Shown here: positions 36,578-43,858 of the stretch, piece after piece | Layout of the letters: every line of letters begins with the position of its first letter | Position numbering within the stretch: position 1 is the first letter of the stretch | DNA from: Candidatus Accumulibacter sp. 66-26 | GTDB lineage: Bacteria > Pseudomonadota > Gammaproteobacteria > Burkholderiales > Rhodocyclaceae | Direction of reading: 5' to 3' | Assembly: GCA_001897745.1 (NCBI GenBank) | Contig: MKUH01000006.1 | Span: 1-64,000 of the forward strand | DNA length: 64,000 bases | The notes under the pieces: model-generated | Databases searched by the model: none | Seen by the model: the letters and a program-made list of their open reading frames with translations, nothing else | Told to the model about the DNA's origin: nothing | Program-made: the position numbers and the translations under genes

Positions 36578-37270
36578 ATGGTGGCTGAATTCGATCAGTT
36601 GGTAACGACTTACCCGGTCTGGGCCATGGCTTCGGCTTTGCTGGCTGGCATCGCCTCTTCGGCTTCGCCGTGTGCTATCGCAGCGGTCCCGCTGGTGGTC
36701 GGTTATGTCGGTGGCTATGCCGGGGGGAGCCGGTGGCGAGCACTTGGCTACGCGGCCGCGTTCGTTTTGGGCATGGCTTTGACGTTTACCGCAGCAGCCG
36801 TCGCCATGGTGACGGCGGGTGCGATTTTTGGTCCGGCCGGGCATGTCTGGCAGATCGTCATGGCGACGCTGGCGATTGTCTTTGGCGGGCATCTGCTCGG
36901 CATTTGGTGTTTGCCCGGGCTGGATAAACTTTCCTGCGCCTTGCCGCCCCTACGCTGGCGCGGGGCACTGGGCGCCGCCGTCGCCGGTGGTTTGTCCGGC
37001 GTGGTCTTCGCACCCTGTGCGACGCCGGTGCTGGTCGGCATCCTGTCGGTCATCGGCAGCCAGAGCGATCCGCAGTTCGGTGTCGCCCTGATGTTTGCCT
37101 ATGCCGTCGGCCACGGCGCCTTGCTGCTGGCGGCTGGCTCTTCGATTGGTTTTGCCCAGTGGCTGGCGCATTCGCGCCTGGCGGCGAACGCGGGGCAAAT
37201 TTTCGTGCGCCTGGCAGGGGGCTTGCTGCTGCTTTATGGTGGCTGGCTGCTCTGGGAGGTCTGGCGATGA
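36578..37270 (+). CDS. CcdA/DsbD-like membrane thiol-electron transporter
   Basis: 230 residues, six transmembrane helices, with the paired cysteines of CcdA (SASPCAIAAVP ~29 and FAPCATPVLVG ~148). It shuttles reducing power from cytoplasmic thioredoxin to periplasmic thiols. It lies between a periplasmic thioredoxin and a DsbB homologue. The stop overlaps the next start (ATGA). Confidence 0.85.
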   Translation: MVAEFDQLVTTYPVWAMASALLAGIASSASPCAIAAVPLVVGYVGGYAGGSRWRALGYAAAFVLGMALTFTAAAVAMVTAGAIFGPAGHVWQIVMATLAIVFGGHLLGIWCLPGLDKLSCALPPLRWRGALGAAVAGGLSGVVFAPCATPVLVGILSVIGSQSDPQFGVALMFAYAVGHGALLLAAGSSIGFAQWLAHSRLAANAGQIFVRLAGGLLLLYGGWLLWEVWR

Positions 37271-37806
37271 TGGTGCTACTGCAGCGCCTGCCGCTTATGC
37301 GGGGCCGGTTACTTCTTTCGACGATGTCGCTGGTGGCTCTGGGGATAGTGGCCACGGCCATCGTGCTGACCGAGTGGTTGCGCCTCAATCCCTGCCATCT
37401 GTGCATCTTTCAGCGCATCCTGCATATGGGGTTGGCCTTGTGCTTTGCGCTGGCTGCGCTGAGCTTTGGTCATAGTGCCTCGCGCCGTTTCTGGGTGCTG
37501 GCGGGTGGGCTGATTGCGCTGGCCGGCCTTGGTGTCGCTGGTTTTCAGAGCTGGGAGCAGTGGTACCCGGAAATGGTCGGCGGTTGCACCGGTGCCGAAC
37601 CCGGGCTGATCGAACAACTTGTCGAATGGCTGGGCATCCGCTGGCCGCGACTCTTCATGGCCACGGGTTTCTGCGAGAGCAAGGAACTCGTGATTCTTGG
37701 CCTTTCGCTGGCCAACTGGTCATTTCTTGCCTATGCCGGATTTGCCACCATGGCCTCGCTGATTCTGTTTTATCCCTCAATTTCCGGAAAGGAAAACGCA
37801 TCATGA
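37267..37806 (+). CDS. DsbB-like quinone-linked disulfide oxidase
   Basis: 179 residues from the ATG at 37267. Four transmembrane helices, the redox pair NPCHLCIFQR after helix 1 and further cysteines in the second loop (GGCTGAE and GFCES). DsbB oxidises DsbA with quinone. Having both a reducing (CcdA) and an oxidising (DsbB) unit in one operon is notable. Confidence 0.85.
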   Translation: MMVLLQRLPLMRGRLLLSTMSLVALGIVATAIVLTEWLRLNPCHLCIFQRILHMGLALCFALAALSFGHSASRRFWVLAGGLIALAGLGVAGFQSWEQWYPEMVGGCTGAEPGLIEQLVEWLGIRWPRLFMATGFCESKELVILGLSLANWSFLAYAGFATMASLILFYPSISGKENAS

Positions 37807-38033
37807 AAGACATCAAGGTACTCGGTACCGGCTGCGCCAACTGCCGTAACACCATCAAGCTGATCGAAGAAGTTGCCGCCGAAAAGGGCGTGGAAATTTC
37901 GCTCTCCAAGGTCGAGCAACTCCCTGAAATCATGAAGTACGGTGTGATGTCCACACCGGGCGTGGTGGTCGACGGGAAGGTCGTTCATGCCGGAGGCATT
38001 CCAGGCCGCAGCAAGATTGCGAACTGGCTATAA
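37803..38033 (+). CDS. Small thioredoxin-like protein (redox-active disulfide protein 2 type)
   Basis: 76 residues from the ATG at 37803, overlapping the DsbB stop. Glutaredoxin-sized thioredoxin fold with TGCANCRNT at residue 9 and MSTPGVVVDG. No signal peptide, so cytoplasmic. Such proteins often accompany ArsP/DUF318 permeases, which fits this operon. Confidence 0.85.
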   Translation: MKDIKVLGTGCANCRNTIKLIEEVAAEKGVEISLSKVEQLPEIMKYGVMSTPGVVVDGKVVHAGGIPGRSKIANWL

Positions 38034-38070
38034 CCCGACACCCCAATCCCGATAGAGGAGGAACGAGACA

Positions 38071-39000
38071 ATGAAATCGATCAAAGCGCTGCTTGGCGTA
38101 TTGCTGCTGTGTACCCAGTTGGCCCACGCCGGCACGCTCCTGAAAACTGAAAGGCTGGCTGAAGGCGTTTTTGCGCTGATTGGCCCAACGGGTGCCCGGC
38201 TCTATGAAAACCATGGGCTAAATGCCAACTACGGTGTGATCGATACCCCGGAAGGCGCCATTTTGATCGATTCCGGGGCGTCGACCGTAGCAGCCAAACT
38301 GCTGGAGGCCGAAGTGCGCAAGCTAACCGGCAAACCAGTGCGCTGGGTGATCAACTCGGGGAGCCAGGATCATCGCTGGCTGGGCAATGCCTATTTCGCG
38401 GGGCAGGGTGCCGAAATCGTTGCCCTGGAACGAACCGTAGCAACACAGAAGCGGCTCGGGTTAGGCCAGATCGAATCGCTTAAACCCAGCCTGAAAGAGC
38501 AGGTCAATGGTTTGCAGCCCGTGGCGGCAAGCAAGCCTCTGGCAGCCACTTCGGCCAGCCTGATGCTGGGCGGTCGTTCCATCGAATTGCATTACTTCGC
38601 TGATGCGCATTTCCCGGGTGATGCGGTCGTCTGGCTTCCTGCCTCGAAAACGCTCTTCTCCGGTGACCACATCTACGTTGATCGCATGCTCGGCATCCTG
38701 CCCGAGAGTAACAGCGAGGCCTGGCTGAGGGCCTTTGATCAGGCGATTGCGTTGCAACCGGTGAGAATTGTTCCGGGCCACGGTCATGTTTGCGATGTTG
38801 CCAAGGCTCAGCGAGATACTGGTGACTATCTGCGTTTTGTCGTGGCTGGGGTGAAAAAGTTTGCCGAGGACATGGCTGGGGTTGACGCGGCAGTATCCGG
38901 CTTGGGAAACGATCCTAGTTTCAGCTATCTGGAAAACTCGGCTGAGTTGCACAAAGGCAATATCAACCGGGCGTATCTCAGGGCGGAGAGCACTCAGTAG
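38071..39000 (+). CDS. Exported MBL-fold protein with an incomplete metal site
   Basis: 309 residues with signal peptide MKSIKALLGVLLLCTQLAHA and a metallo-beta-lactamase fold. The usual HxHxDH reads SGSQDHRW, so the first two histidines are gone. The later ligands remain (HFPGD, FSGDH, VPGHGHV). It may bind one metal or be non-hydrolytic. Similar proteins are linked to sulfur or quinoprotein metabolism. Last gene of the thiol-redox operon. Confidence 0.75.
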   Translation: MKSIKALLGVLLLCTQLAHAGTLLKTERLAEGVFALIGPTGARLYENHGLNANYGVIDTPEGAILIDSGASTVAAKLLEAEVRKLTGKPVRWVINSGSQDHRWLGNAYFAGQGAEIVALERTVATQKRLGLGQIESLKPSLKEQVNGLQPVAASKPLAATSASLMLGGRSIELHYFADAHFPGDAVVWLPASKTLFSGDHIYVDRMLGILPESNSEAWLRAFDQAIALQPVRIVPGHGHVCDVAKAQRDTGDYLRFVVAGVKKFAEDMAGVDAAVSGLGNDPSFSYLENSAELHKGNINRAYLRAESTQ

Positions 39001-39052
39001 CCGAGGCGCTATCAATCCGGAGGAGAAGGCGTTCCCCTATGTGACCTTCTTG

Positions 39053-39085
39053 TCACGATGGCAGTTGGGCAAAGCGCCATCGTGA
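39053..39085 (+). terminator. Hairpin after the MBL gene
   Basis: A perfect 10-bp stem (TCACGATGGC at 39053-39062, GCCATCGTGA at 39076-39085) with a 13-base loop. There is no U-run after it, so it may be an attenuating or protecting structure rather than an intrinsic terminator. Confidence 0.4.
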
Positions 39086-39179
39086 GCGAACTTCTCTGTA
39101 GGTGATACGGTTTAATAATTCTGTAAAGATTGAAATGTAGTCTTCATGGCTCTCCATTCCTAATAATGAGGCACGATAG

Positions 39180-40181
39180 ATGGTCAAGCATTCCAATCTC
39201 GTTTCCACGCTGGTAATGGCTGGCTTTATGCTGGCTGGTACGCAAGCCGCACAGGCTCAAGTAATCAAAATCGACGGTTCATCTACCGTTTATCCCGTCA
39301 CAGAGGCGGTCGCAGAAGATTTCCAGAAAGCCAAGAAGAATGCGGTTAAGGTCACGGTTGGCATTTCTGGTACTGGCGGTGGCTTCAAGAAGTTCTGTCG
39401 TGGCGAAACGGATTTTTCAAATGCATCCCGCCCGATCCTGGCCAAGGAAATGGAAGATTGCCGTGCGGCCGGAGTTGAATATGTTGAAATGCCGGTTGCA
39501 TTCGATGCGTTGACCGTGGTCGTTAATCCGAAAAACAGCTTCATCAAGCAGTTCACAGTTGAAGAATTGAAGAAGATGTGGGAACCGGCTGCCCAAGGCA
39601 AGATTACGAAATGGAACCAGGTTAATCCGGCCTGGCCTGATGCCCCGATCAAACTGTTTGGTGCCGGTTCCGACTCTGGCACGTTTGATTACTTCACTGA
39701 AGCAATTGTCGGTAAGGCAAAATCTTCGCGTGGTGATTACACGGCTTCCGAAGATGACAATGTTTTGGTAAAGGGTGTTTCAGTTGACGTCAATTCCGTT
39801 GGTTATTTTGGCTATGCTTACTATGCAGAAAACATGGGCAAGCTGAAGGGGGTTCCGGTTGTCAATCCGAAAACCGGCAAGCCGGTCGAACCGTCGGGTA
39901 CCAACGTCGAGAATGGCTCGTATGTCCCGCTTTCACGCCCGATCTTTGTTTACGTGAATGTGAAATCTTTGGCCAAGGCTGAAGTCAAGGAGTTCATCGA
40001 CTTCTACATGAAGAACGCTGACAAACTGGTTCGTGAGGTGAAGTATGTACCGTTGCCCAAGGTTGTTTATGATGCCAACCTGAAACATGTCAGGGAACTG
40101 AAGAAAGGTACGGTCTTCGGTGGGCACAATGAAGTGGGCGTTACGGTAGACGACCTGATCAAGCGCGAAGCAAAGATGTAA
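39180..40181 (+). CDS. PstS-like phosphate/oxyanion-binding protein
   Basis: 333 residues with signal peptide (ending AAQA, ~27). The periplasmic fold carries the oxyanion loops of PstS: DGSSTVYPV, SGTGGGFKKFC, FSNASRPI and GAGSDSGTFDYF. It binds phosphate or a relative such as arsenate. No pstCAB or phoU is adjacent, so it is an orphan receptor. It has a single-gene layout with its own terminator. Confidence 0.88.
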   Translation: MVKHSNLVSTLVMAGFMLAGTQAAQAQVIKIDGSSTVYPVTEAVAEDFQKAKKNAVKVTVGISGTGGGFKKFCRGETDFSNASRPILAKEMEDCRAAGVEYVEMPVAFDALTVVVNPKNSFIKQFTVEELKKMWEPAAQGKITKWNQVNPAWPDAPIKLFGAGSDSGTFDYFTEAIVGKAKSSRGDYTASEDDNVLVKGVSVDVNSVGYFGYAYYAENMGKLKGVPVVNPKTGKPVEPSGTNVENGSYVPLSRPIFVYVNVKSLAKAEVKEFIDFYMKNADKLVREVKYVPLPKVVYDANLKHVRELKKGTVFGGHNEVGVTVDDLIKREAKM

Positions 40182-40202
40182 TTGGCGATTCGCGAATCGT
40201 GC

Positions 40203-40230
40203 AAAACCGGCCTCCGTGGCCGGTTTTGTT
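40203..40230 (+). terminator. Intrinsic terminator after the PstS-like gene
   Basis: A perfect stem AAAACCGGCC (40203-40212) and GGCCGGTTTT (40218-40227), five-base loop, then GTT. Its T-tract serves the plus strand. The A-tract on the other side could also slow transcripts arriving from locus 1 on the minus strand. Confidence 0.75.
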
Positions 40231-40364
40231 ATGGAGGGGTGATATTTTGCATGTGATCATCCACTCCCACTCAATTAGCAGGTGAAGCAAATGCTTAGCG
40301 TTTTTGGCAATTGTGCGGTACAGATTCAAGCATGAATTACACGAGGGAAAATGGTATTGGGTTC

Positions 40365-40979
40365 CTAATGCTCGTGCCACCCGGTGATCATCATCTTGAA
40401 ATGGGTGCTGATCTTGTGTCCTGTCGTTCCCAGGTAAATGTGGGCGAACATGAAGCTGACGATGACCAAGGCCGCCAGATAGTGCAGAACAGCAACAGGC
40501 ATCAAACCGTCGTATCCAAAGACACTCTTCGGGGCTAGATCAGGCCACATGAATATGACACCGGTGATTAATAGGACGGGCATGACCAAGTACATGATGA
40601 ACCAATAGACAATCTGCTGCATGGCGTTGAAATTGTTCTTTGGCGTCGGCGGGTAGGGCGGGATTTCACCGTGAAAAATACCCCAGGCGTAGAAGCGGAC
40701 CTGACGCACGCATTTCTTGATGAAGCCCTCTGGCTTGGGAACGTATTGCCACCAGTTCCCGGTCACAACATTGGCGATGGCAAAGAAACTGTAGGCAGCA
40801 ACCAGCGCCAACCCCGCAAGGTCGTGAATGCGAGCTGCCAAGGCAAAGGGAACCAGAACCAGCTCCGGATCGGCAAAGTGCAGGCTGGCGCCGCTGACGC
40901 TCAGGATGATGATCAGCAGGGCATTCGTCCAATGCCAGATGCGAATCCAGATGGGCAGGATGAAGACGCGAGTGCTCAT
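40365..40979 (-). CDS. Cytochrome b subunit (formate dehydrogenase gamma/PhsC-like), locus 1
   Basis: 204 residues, four to five transmembrane helices. Histidines placed for two haem b groups (WIRIWHWTNALL, ARIHDLAGL, AVLHYLAAL, FAHIYLGTTGH). Members of this family exchange electrons between the quinone pool and periplasmic redox partners. The start overlaps the heptahaem gene stop (ATGA), so the two form a quinone/cytochrome c unit serving the locus 1 molybdoenzyme. Confidence 0.88.
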   Translation of the reverse strand: MSTRVFILPIWIRIWHWTNALLIIILSVSGASLHFADPELVLVPFALAARIHDLAGLALVAAYSFFAIANVVTGNWWQYVPKPEGFIKKCVRQVRFYAWGIFHGEIPPYPPTPKNNFNAMQQIVYWFIMYLVMPVLLITGVIFMWPDLAPKSVFGYDGLMPVAVLHYLAALVIVSFMFAHIYLGTTGHKISTHFKMMITGWHEH

Positions 40980-41983
40980 GATTTTCTCCGGCGGGCAGCA
41001 AGGATGCGGAGCAGGCCGTGGAGGCTGACACCGCCAATGGTGCCGCCGACCATGATCAGGCCCAGCAGGTCGAGATAAATGTTGCGGGTAGCGCCTACGA
41101 CATAGGAGTTGCGCAGGAAGGCGGCGTTGGCAAAGCCCATTTCCTTGGCCTCGGTTTCCTTGATGTGACGGTACAGACCTGTGCGCAGGGCGCTGTCTTG
41201 GGCGTGGCAGGTAGAGCAGTTCTTCTGTGCCTTGTCCTTGTTGAGGATTTCATGTGAGACCGACAGTGAAGCGTTGGCCTTGACTGGCGGCGTATGGCAG
41301 TCGATGCAGCGGGCGGCCTGCCAGTGGCGCTGGGTGTTGGGTAGCCATTCGTGGATCTTGTCGATATCCGGGCGCTTTTTGTCCGGCAAGACTTTGCCGC
41401 CAAACTCGGCGAATTTCTTGTCAGAGTTATGGCATTCCATACACATCGCATTGTCCTGGGCGACCAGTTTATGCACGCTGCCGAGTTTTTTGGCCGAAGC
41501 GACGACATGCGGGTCGTGACAGGTCGAACAGGTGAAGTTGTCCTTCAGGTTCTTCGAATGCACGCTCTTGGCAACCTGAGCCTCGACCCGGAAGGATTCC
41601 TGGGCGTGACATTCGTTGCATCCCAAGGTTTCGGCTTTCTTGCTGATCTCCTCGGCGACGTGCGGATAGCTCAGGAAGGCGCCTACGTGGCAAGTCTTGC
41701 AGGCCATATTGCCGTGATTCGATGCAGTGAATTTCGGTGAGATGCGGTCCGATTTGTTTGCTGCCTTGGGAAGATTGAATAGGCCTTTTCCTTGCTCATG
41801 CAGCGAATCGCCGACGTGACATTGCAGGCATTCTGCGTTCCATGCCCGGACCTGGGCTACGGTTTCCGGATCGGTCCCCATCGCGCCCTTGGTCTGGGCT
41901 GCCGCTACGCCAGATAATGCCAGGCCAAGGAGCAATGAAGCAGTCAGCCTGCGAGCCAGGGTTGAAAATCTAAATTTGGGCAT
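40976..41983 (-). CDS. Heptahaem c-type cytochrome with a C-terminal membrane anchor, locus 1
   Basis: 335 residues from the ATG at 41983 (42004 is an alternative with a comparable Shine-Dalgarno). Signal peptide, seven CxxCH motifs (CLQCH, CKTCH, CNECH, CSTCH, CMECH, CIDCH, CSTCH) and a last transmembrane helix (about 301-322) with a basic RRRKS tail. It should carry electrons in the periplasm between cytochrome b and the catalytic module. Confidence 0.88.
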   Translation of the reverse strand: MPKFRFSTLARRLTASLLLGLALSGVAAAQTKGAMGTDPETVAQVRAWNAECLQCHVGDSLHEQGKGLFNLPKAANKSDRISPKFTASNHGNMACKTCHVGAFLSYPHVAEEISKKAETLGCNECHAQESFRVEAQVAKSVHSKNLKDNFTCSTCHDPHVVASAKKLGSVHKLVAQDNAMCMECHNSDKKFAEFGGKVLPDKKRPDIDKIHEWLPNTQRHWQAARCIDCHTPPVKANASLSVSHEILNKDKAQKNCSTCHAQDSALRTGLYRHIKETEAKEMGFANAAFLRNSYVVGATRNIYLDLLGLIMVGGTIGGVSLHGLLRILAARRRKS

Positions 41984-42058
41984 AAGTCCCCCTATGAGGG
42001 TCATGCCGACCCCCTTTGTAACAGACGAATTTGCCACGATGGCAAGCTTGAAGCGTTT

Positions 42059-42700
42059 TCATTGCACCCTCTCCGCAAGTTCCTCAGCGTCCTGGGCGAT
42101 GACTGTTGCGGTAACTGTGGCCAAGGAGCGATAAAGGGTCTCGGTTGATAACGCAGCAATTTTTTGGCTGTAGGTGCCAATCCAGTTGCCGAGGTGCTGG
42201 CTCAGGAAATGCTTTTGCTTTTCGATTAACTGTGCGGCAAGTTCATCGTTGTCCGAGTGCAGCGCTTCGTATTCGGCATTGCTCAACGAGGCCATGAAGC
42301 GCAGTTCCTCGACCAGATGGTCCAGCGGTGCGAAGCGCCCGTCAGGCTCATATCCAGCCTCCAGGTAGCAACGGGCAACCTGAACTGTGCACTCGCCCAT
42401 CAACACACCTTCACGCCAAAGGGATTCGTACGGAGGCGGCGGACCATATTCCTCGCTGATGCCACCGAACAAGCGCGTGTGTTCTTGCGCAAGCATCAGG
42501 GTCAGCACATCGATGTCGCGACTATCGATAAAGGCCTTGAAGATTTCACCGGCCAATCCAGCCTCCTCGCCGTTGTTGGATGCAACTGAAGCCATCCGCT
42601 TGACGGAATCCTCATCCAGTTGATTGGCGAACAGTTCGGAAAGGAACCAGTAGGCTTCACCACGCTGCCGACCGTTCAATTCCCGGGTGTGCTTGGTCAT
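42059..42700 (-). CDS. TorD/DmsD-family molybdoenzyme chaperone, locus 1
   Basis: 213 residues from the ATG at 42700, which overlaps the dihaem gene stop. All-helical TorD-like fold (GEAYWFLSELFA; EEYGPPPPYESLWREG; DHLVEELRFMASL). These cytoplasmic chaperones bind the twin-arginine leader and help insert the molybdenum cofactor before export. The client is surely the 859-residue enzyme of this operon. Confidence 0.85.
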   Translation of the reverse strand: MTKHTRELNGRQRGEAYWFLSELFANQLDEDSVKRMASVASNNGEEAGLAGEIFKAFIDSRDIDVLTLMLAQEHTRLFGGISEEYGPPPPYESLWREGVLMGECTVQVARCYLEAGYEPDGRFAPLDHLVEELRFMASLSNAEYEALHSDNDELAAQLIEKQKHFLSQHLGNWIGTYSQKIAALSTETLYRSLATVTATVIAQDAEELAERVQ

Positions 42701-43158
42701 TTGGGCGATACCCCATAGAAGCGGGTGGCCAGCGATCCTTCGCCGCGATGACAACCCATGCATGTACCACGGTCGACCGCGCCAGGATAGGCGGAAAGCG
42801 GAAACTCCTCACGGCGCAGAAACTGGAGGTTGTCGGGGAACTTCACCCCTTCATGACAGGTGGCGCACTTGATGGCCATCAGCTTGGTATGGACGTGGTG
42901 GAAGCGTCCACCCAGCGCCATGGTGAAATCCTTGCCGACAGCGAGGTCACCTTCGCGCACCATGTCGGCAATGATCCCCGCACCCACAGGTTTCTTGCCT
43001 TCAAGAAGCGCAGCGGTTGCCACAGGGTCGACTGGGGCGGCCGGTACGACTTTTGCGGCTTCAACAACCGGGGCTGCTGCGGGTTTGTTGCCGTCGCAGG
43101 CACTGAGGAAGGCGGCGGTGGCGATCATGCCGAACAAACCAGTCAGGGAAAATTTCAT
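42697..43158 (-). CDS. Dihaem c-type cytochrome lipoprotein, locus 1
   Basis: 153 residues. The lipoprotein signal ends FLSAC (cysteine 21), followed by a linker rich in Ala, Pro and Val (~22-50) and a compact domain with two haem motifs (CATCH, CMGCH). Spacing resembles small cytochrome c7/c3-like domains. Overlaps both neighbours by four bases. Probably the immediate electron partner of the iron-sulfur subunit. Confidence 0.85.
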   Translation of the reverse strand: MKFSLTGLFGMIATAAFLSACDGNKPAAAPVVEAAKVVPAAPVDPVATAALLEGKKPVGAGIIADMVREGDLAVGKDFTMALGGRFHHVHTKLMAIKCATCHEGVKFPDNLQFLRREEFPLSAYPGAVDRGTCMGCHRGEGSLATRFYGVSPK

Positions 43159-43847
43159 GATTGTTCTCCCCCTTCCAGAACGTAGTAAACCTGAGGGCTG
43201 AGTCCGTAGGATTTCTTGATCTGCGTGGCCTTCTTCTTGGCAATGTACTGGGCAACCGGCGAGGTCTGGTCATCGATGTCGCCAAACAGACGTGCATCCA
43301 CCGGGCAGACCAGATCACAGGCTGGGGTGTATTCCCTATCCTTACCTATGCGGTTGGTCTTGCCGGCTTCGACGGCTTTTTCCAGCTTGTGCCAGCAGAA
43401 GGTGCATTTTTCTGCCACTTTGGGCTTTTTGCGATGGGTCCAGTGGCGGTCATTCAGTGGAATGTTTTCGTACGGCGTCGGCTTTTCGTCCGGATAGAGA
43501 GGGGCAAGCTTCTCTCCATTGATCTGCGGTACGCCGTAGGGACAGACTGCGGCGCAGTAGCCACAACCCGTGCATTTTTCGTAGTCAATCAAAACGACGC
43601 CCAGTGCGTTCTTGGAGATCGCCTTGAAACCTGCGTGGTCGCAGGCGACCTTGCAGGCCGGCTTTTCGCAGTGCTGGCAGTTCATCGTGACGTAGGTGCG
43701 GGACACGTTTGGGAAGGTACCGCTTTCGGATTCAATCATCACGTTCCATGGCGCACCCACGGTAAAGTGGTTTTCCACGGCGCAGGCCGCAACGCAGGAG
43801 CGGCATCCCATGCAGCGCTCTGTATCAATAACTCGGACCAGTTTCAT
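43155..43847 (-). CDS. Four-cluster ferredoxin subunit, locus 1
   Basis: 230 residues. Four cysteine groups of the DmsB/PsrB/ArrB type: CMGCRSCVAAC, CQHCEKPACKVAC, CTGCGYCAAVCPYG and CTFCWHKLEK with a late C. Wires the molybdenum subunit to the cytochromes. It lacks its own leader, so it should be co-exported with the catalytic subunit. Confidence 0.9.
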   Translation of the reverse strand: MKLVRVIDTERCMGCRSCVAACAVENHFTVGAPWNVMIESESGTFPNVSRTYVTMNCQHCEKPACKVACDHAGFKAISKNALGVVLIDYEKCTGCGYCAAVCPYGVPQINGEKLAPLYPDEKPTPYENIPLNDRHWTHRKKPKVAEKCTFCWHKLEKAVEAGKTNRIGKDREYTPACDLVCPVDARLFGDIDDQTSPVAQYIAKKKATQIKKSYGLSPQVYYVLEGGEQS

Positions 43848-43858
43848 GGTTCTTGCTC

